This document shows positions 22,826 to 24,805 of a stretch of DNA of 24,805 nt, piece after piece. Every line of letters begins with the position of its first letter. The stretch's first letter is position 1. The stretch comes from Anthropogastromicrobium aceti (lineage in GTDB: Bacteria > Bacillota > Clostridia > Lachnospirales > Lachnospiraceae). The notes below the pieces were generated by a model that did not search any database, had not been told where the DNA came from, and worked only from the letters and a program-made list of their open reading frames with translations. The stretch is taken from the NCBI RefSeq assembly GCF_025567095.1, contig NZ_JAOQJH010000041.1; one strand, given 5' to 3'. Made by a program: the position numbers and the translations under genes.

Positions 22826-24334
22826 TTACCAAAGTTGCATTACTGCTTTTAAAAGCATCTGAATCATCAGCCAAAATGATATTCTAAAGTTCTTTGCCGC
22901 AAAATCAGTTACATTTAAAAATACACTCGTCACAGTTCCTATGAAATCTTTTTCGTTGCCATTATTAGCTGGTTCAATTTGATTTGTCTGATCAGCTTGA
23001 TTAGTTTGACTTGGCAGCTTTGCAAGCTCCTCAGTATAAGAGTGTCCACACTTCGTACATGTATATATTCTGATTCCTGTGTAAGTTGTGGTCGCTTCTC
23101 TTGCTATTTTGCTTTCATAACTATGATCACTAATTTTCGTGCTGCAAGCATCGCAGAGATGATCGTTGTTGCTGTCTTCATGACCTAATGCTGGCAGTTC
23201 CTTATAGGTAGTGTAACCACAGCCTTCGCGTTTGCAGGTATCGTAAGCATTCCAACCTATTTCTGTGCAGGTTGCTGCCTTCGCTTCATGATGCTCTAAG
23301 TCACGCTTCAATGCCGGCAACTCTTTGTAGGTAGTGTAGTTGCAACCTTCTCGCTTACATGTATCATAAGCCTCCCAGCCTATCTCTGTACAGGTAGCTG
23401 CTTTCGCTTCATGATGTTCTAAGTCATGATTCAATGCTGGCAGTTCCTTGTAAGTGCTGTAGGTACAGCCTTCTCGCTTACATGTATCATAAGCTTCCCA
23501 ACCGATTTCTGTACAGGTCGGTGCTTTCTTTTCTACCTTTTTAAGGTCATGGCCGTTTGCATTTATCTCTACCGATTTACTGATTTCATCTGTTCCGGCT
23601 TCATCTGAAAACAGCTTCGCACACTTACTGCACTTCCAGTATGCTTCATATCCGTTTTTTGTACATGTAGGAGCTTGTGCGGCATGATGCAAAATGTCAT
23701 GGTTCTTAGAGTCTACTTCACCATATTCTATTCCGCATTCTGTGCAAACTGCCTTCTTAGTACAGGTCGCAGTTCCTCCTGTATGCTTACAAATATATCC
23801 GCACACTCTACATTTTCCATTTTCCCACTCGTGTAAAGCGCATCCATCTTGTGCTTGTGGTTCATCTTTTACAGGGCATGCCTCATCCGTACACTGATGC
23901 CAATGATACGTAGCATTATTCGACCAAGCAAGTGCATGCGAATGCTCATGACATTTTACATTCTTTAGTTGTGCAGAACTTAGTGCAGATCTGCCCTTTT
24001 TTATAGCATTCCATTGTTCAGTGGTTCTAAGATAAATAACACTTGTGAGACTACTACATTTTTCAAATACATTTCCTGCAATACTTGTTACACTATTCGA
24101 AATCGTTATACTTGCAAGATTACTACATCCCAAAAATGCAGAATCTCCAATACTTGATATACTATTTGGCAGCTTTATGCTAGCCAAACTGCTACAGTCA
24201 CCAAACGCATACATTCCAATACTTGTCACACCATCTTCAATCACCACTGATTCTATTTTATCTTTGTTTGCATACCATGGCGAGCCCTCCCAATTCCAAT
24301 TCGCCATCGCTCCCGTACCGCTTATGGTTAGCAC
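22826..24334 (-). CDS. BspA-like leucine-rich-repeat surface protein, C-terminal part
   Basis: A 502-codon frame read from a GTG at 24334. The GTG is probably not a real start, since the segment continues a longer gene (see 24328-24603). Residues 20-110 hold three LRR_5 repeats (VTSIGMYAFGDCSSLASIKL, SSIGDSAFLGCSNLASITI, VTSIAGNVFEKCSSLTSVI). Residues about 128-270 are Cys/His-rich (HQCTDEACP, CRVCGYICKH, CTECG, WKCSKC). A 41-residue unit is then repeated nearly three times (271-384). The end has KDFIGTVTSVFLNVTDFAAK and a hydrophobic SFWLMIQMLLKAVMQLW. No LPXTG sorting motif is seen, so anchoring is unclear. Such proteins face the cell exterior and bind host or matrix components. It is likely non-functional in its present form because the upstream part is out of frame. 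Confidence 0.75.
   Translation of the reverse strand: MLTISGTGAMANWNWEGSPWYANKDKIESVVIEDGVTSIGMYAFGDCSSLASIKLPNSISSIGDSAFLGCSNLASITISNSVTSIAGNVFEKCSSLTSVIYLRTTEQWNAIKKGRSALSSAQLKNVKCHEHSHALAWSNNATYHWHQCTDEACPVKDEPQAQDGCALHEWENGKCRVCGYICKHTGGTATCTKKAVCTECGIEYGEVDSKNHDILHHAAQAPTCTKNGYEAYWKCSKCAKLFSDEAGTDEISKSVEINANGHDLKKVEKKAPTCTEIGWEAYDTCKREGCTYSTYKELPALNHDLEHHEAKAATCTEIGWEAYDTCKREGCNYTTYKELPALKRDLEHHEAKAATCTEIGWNAYDTCKREGCGYTTYKELPALGHEDSNNDHLCDACSTKISDHSYESKIAREATTTYTGIRIYTCTKCGHSYTEELAKLPSQTNQADQTNQIEPANNGNEKDFIGTVTSVFLNVTDFAAKNFRISFWLMIQMLLKAVMQLW
23183..23524 (-). repeat. Tandem 41-residue (123-bp) cysteine-containing repeats
   Basis: Two full units and most of a third of [A-x-T-C-T-E-I-G-W-x-A-Y-D-T-C-K-R-E-G-C]...YKELPAL, at residues 271-311, 312-352 and 353-384. 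Identity between units is high at DNA and protein level, so unit number can change by slippage. The three cysteines per unit suggest a small disulfide- or metal-stabilised module. Confidence 0.85.
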
Positions 24335-24397
24335 ATTTGGAGGTGAAATAAGAGATATATCAATTTAATCGCTCCCGTACCGCTTATGGTTAGCACA
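24306..24397. repeat. 30-bp direct repeats (24306-24335 and 24368-24397) bounding a 32-bp insert
   Basis: The two 30-bp copies are identical and both encode VLTISGTGA in their frame. Together with the 32-bp spacer they add 62 bp to the gene, which is not a multiple of three, so the reading frame is broken. Exact loss of one copy plus the spacer would fuse ...LDDEGVLTISGTGA to MANWNWEGSPWY in frame. Confidence 0.92.
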
Positions 24398-24603
24398 CCT
24401 TCATCATCCAGTATCCAGGTCAGGTTATCCCCGTTATTTCCTTCTGCTCCGCAGGTTCCGCTAGCCACAATATTGCTACTATATAATACAATACCATTAT
24501 CCACACAATCAACCATGACATAGATCTCTGGCAAAATTGCTTCTTCTGACAGAATATAGTGGTTGCCATTTTCGTCGGTTTCTGGGATAGTTGGCGTGTA
24601 TAT
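24328..24603 (-). pseudogene. Upstream fragment of the BspA-like surface protein gene
   Basis: The frame from about 24603 to the stop at 24328-24330 encodes YTPTIPETDENGNHYILSEE, then SSNIVASGTCGAEGNNGDNL and TWILDDEGVLTISGTGA, a typical BspA-like segment preceding LRR_5 repeats. It then runs into the 32-bp insert and stops (…KLIYLLFHLQMC). At its 5' side the gene is cut at about 24603 by the right end of a TnpB element, which supplies the apparent MGVCQI start. The true N-terminus, with signal peptide, should lie beyond the element, outside the window. Together with 22826-24334 this is one disrupted gene. Confidence 0.8.
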
Positions 24604-24805
24604 TTGACATACTCCCACGGTTAAAACCGTGGGATTCCTTAGATTATTGTAGCGTCATCCAGCCCTATAGACTGAAATATAGCCACAGTTTTCAGGATTT
24701 ATGCTGATTGGATTTCATACGTCGTGTACTACTTTCTCAGCAAAAGACCTATGCCGAAGCCTTATGTATGTTCTTAAAATCCAAAACATTGTCTCATCGA
24801 CAATC
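24604..24805 (-). mobile_element. Right end of an IS605-type TnpB element with omega-RNA region
   Basis: Reading the minus strand, ...GGAATCCCACGG-TTTTAA-CCGTGGGAGTATGTCAA ends at 24604. A GGAATCCCACGG..CCGTGGGAG hairpin (24614-24633) followed by TATGTCAA is the form I know for the 3' end of Firmicutes TnpB elements, where it is the last stem of the omega-RNA. Further in (24640-24805) are several possible pairings, for example ATTGTC-GATGA-GACAAT near 24804-24788, and the recurring end phrase GGGCTGGATGACG. A short frame ending EKVVHDV at about 24716 may be the C-terminus of tnpB. The rest of the element lies to the right of the window. Confidence 0.6.

Noticed and set aside
23183..23524. CRISPR-like repetition
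   Set aside because: The 123-bp units are contiguous coding repeats without spacers.
24306..24397. Target-site duplication of a transposon
   Set aside because: Thirty bases is too long for common transposon duplications and the 32-bp insert has no terminal inverted repeats or gene; a repeat-mediated event fits better, though not proven.

Overview
The window reads as a chromosomal segment of a low-GC Gram-positive gut anaerobe, most likely Lachnospiraceae (order Eubacteriales). The reasons are strong AGGAGG-type ribosome binding sites, TTGaca/TATAAT promoters, a CIRCE (HrcA) operator, AT-rich coding, BspA-like leucine-rich-repeat surface proteins and IS605-type TnpB elements. This is inference from sequence style; no database search was run. 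No tRNA, rRNA or CRISPR array was seen.

Layout. (1) 1-600: the 5' end of a tnpB-like gene, its promoter, and a truncated second copy of the 3' half of an hsp20 gene. (2) 600-4130: an AT-rich accessory block with a mobile-element remnant, two secreted proteins of unknown function and a secreted C39/papain-like cysteine peptidase-like protein. A terminator lies inside the block, so expression of the two downstream genes would depend on readthrough. (3) 4131-9700: a methyltransferase and an alpha/beta hydrolase with overlapping ends, then two translationally coupled ABC exporter half-transporters. Both transcription units carry the same 17-bp operator-like inverted repeat. (4) 9700-10420: intact hsp20 with a near-consensus promoter overlapped by CIRCE. 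The 3' end and terminator of this gene recur at 4131-4184 and 311-545, bracketing blocks 2 and 3. (5) 10478-12650: a MATE exporter and a cytidylate-kinase-like protein behind a strong promoter and a leader with two related terminator hairpins. This leader is a riboswitch candidate (possibly guanidine-IV / mepA motif). (6) 12720-13960: an M42 aminopeptidase. (7) 14035-18184: an IlvD/Edd-family dehydratase and a GntP-family permease diverging from a FadR-type GntR regulator, consistent with a sugar-acid catabolic locus. (8) 18243-20920: a second MATE exporter and a regulator with a DNA-binding domain at each end. (9) 20970-22780: a tiny ORF with a good ribosome binding site and an AAA-ATPase/PD-(D/E)XK protein. 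(10) 22826-24805: a BspA-like surface protein gene broken twice, once by a 62-bp insertion bounded by 30-bp direct repeats and once by the right end of a TnpB element.

The core metabolic genes (hsp20, MATE, M42, the sugar-acid locus) look intact and conventionally regulated. The flanks and the 4131-9700 block look like accessory DNA. The points most worth following are the tandem structured leader of the first MATE gene, the reuse of the hsp20 3' end as a boundary of accessory modules, the repeat-flanked frame switch in the surface protein, and the shared operator linking the methyltransferase/hydrolase and ABC units.
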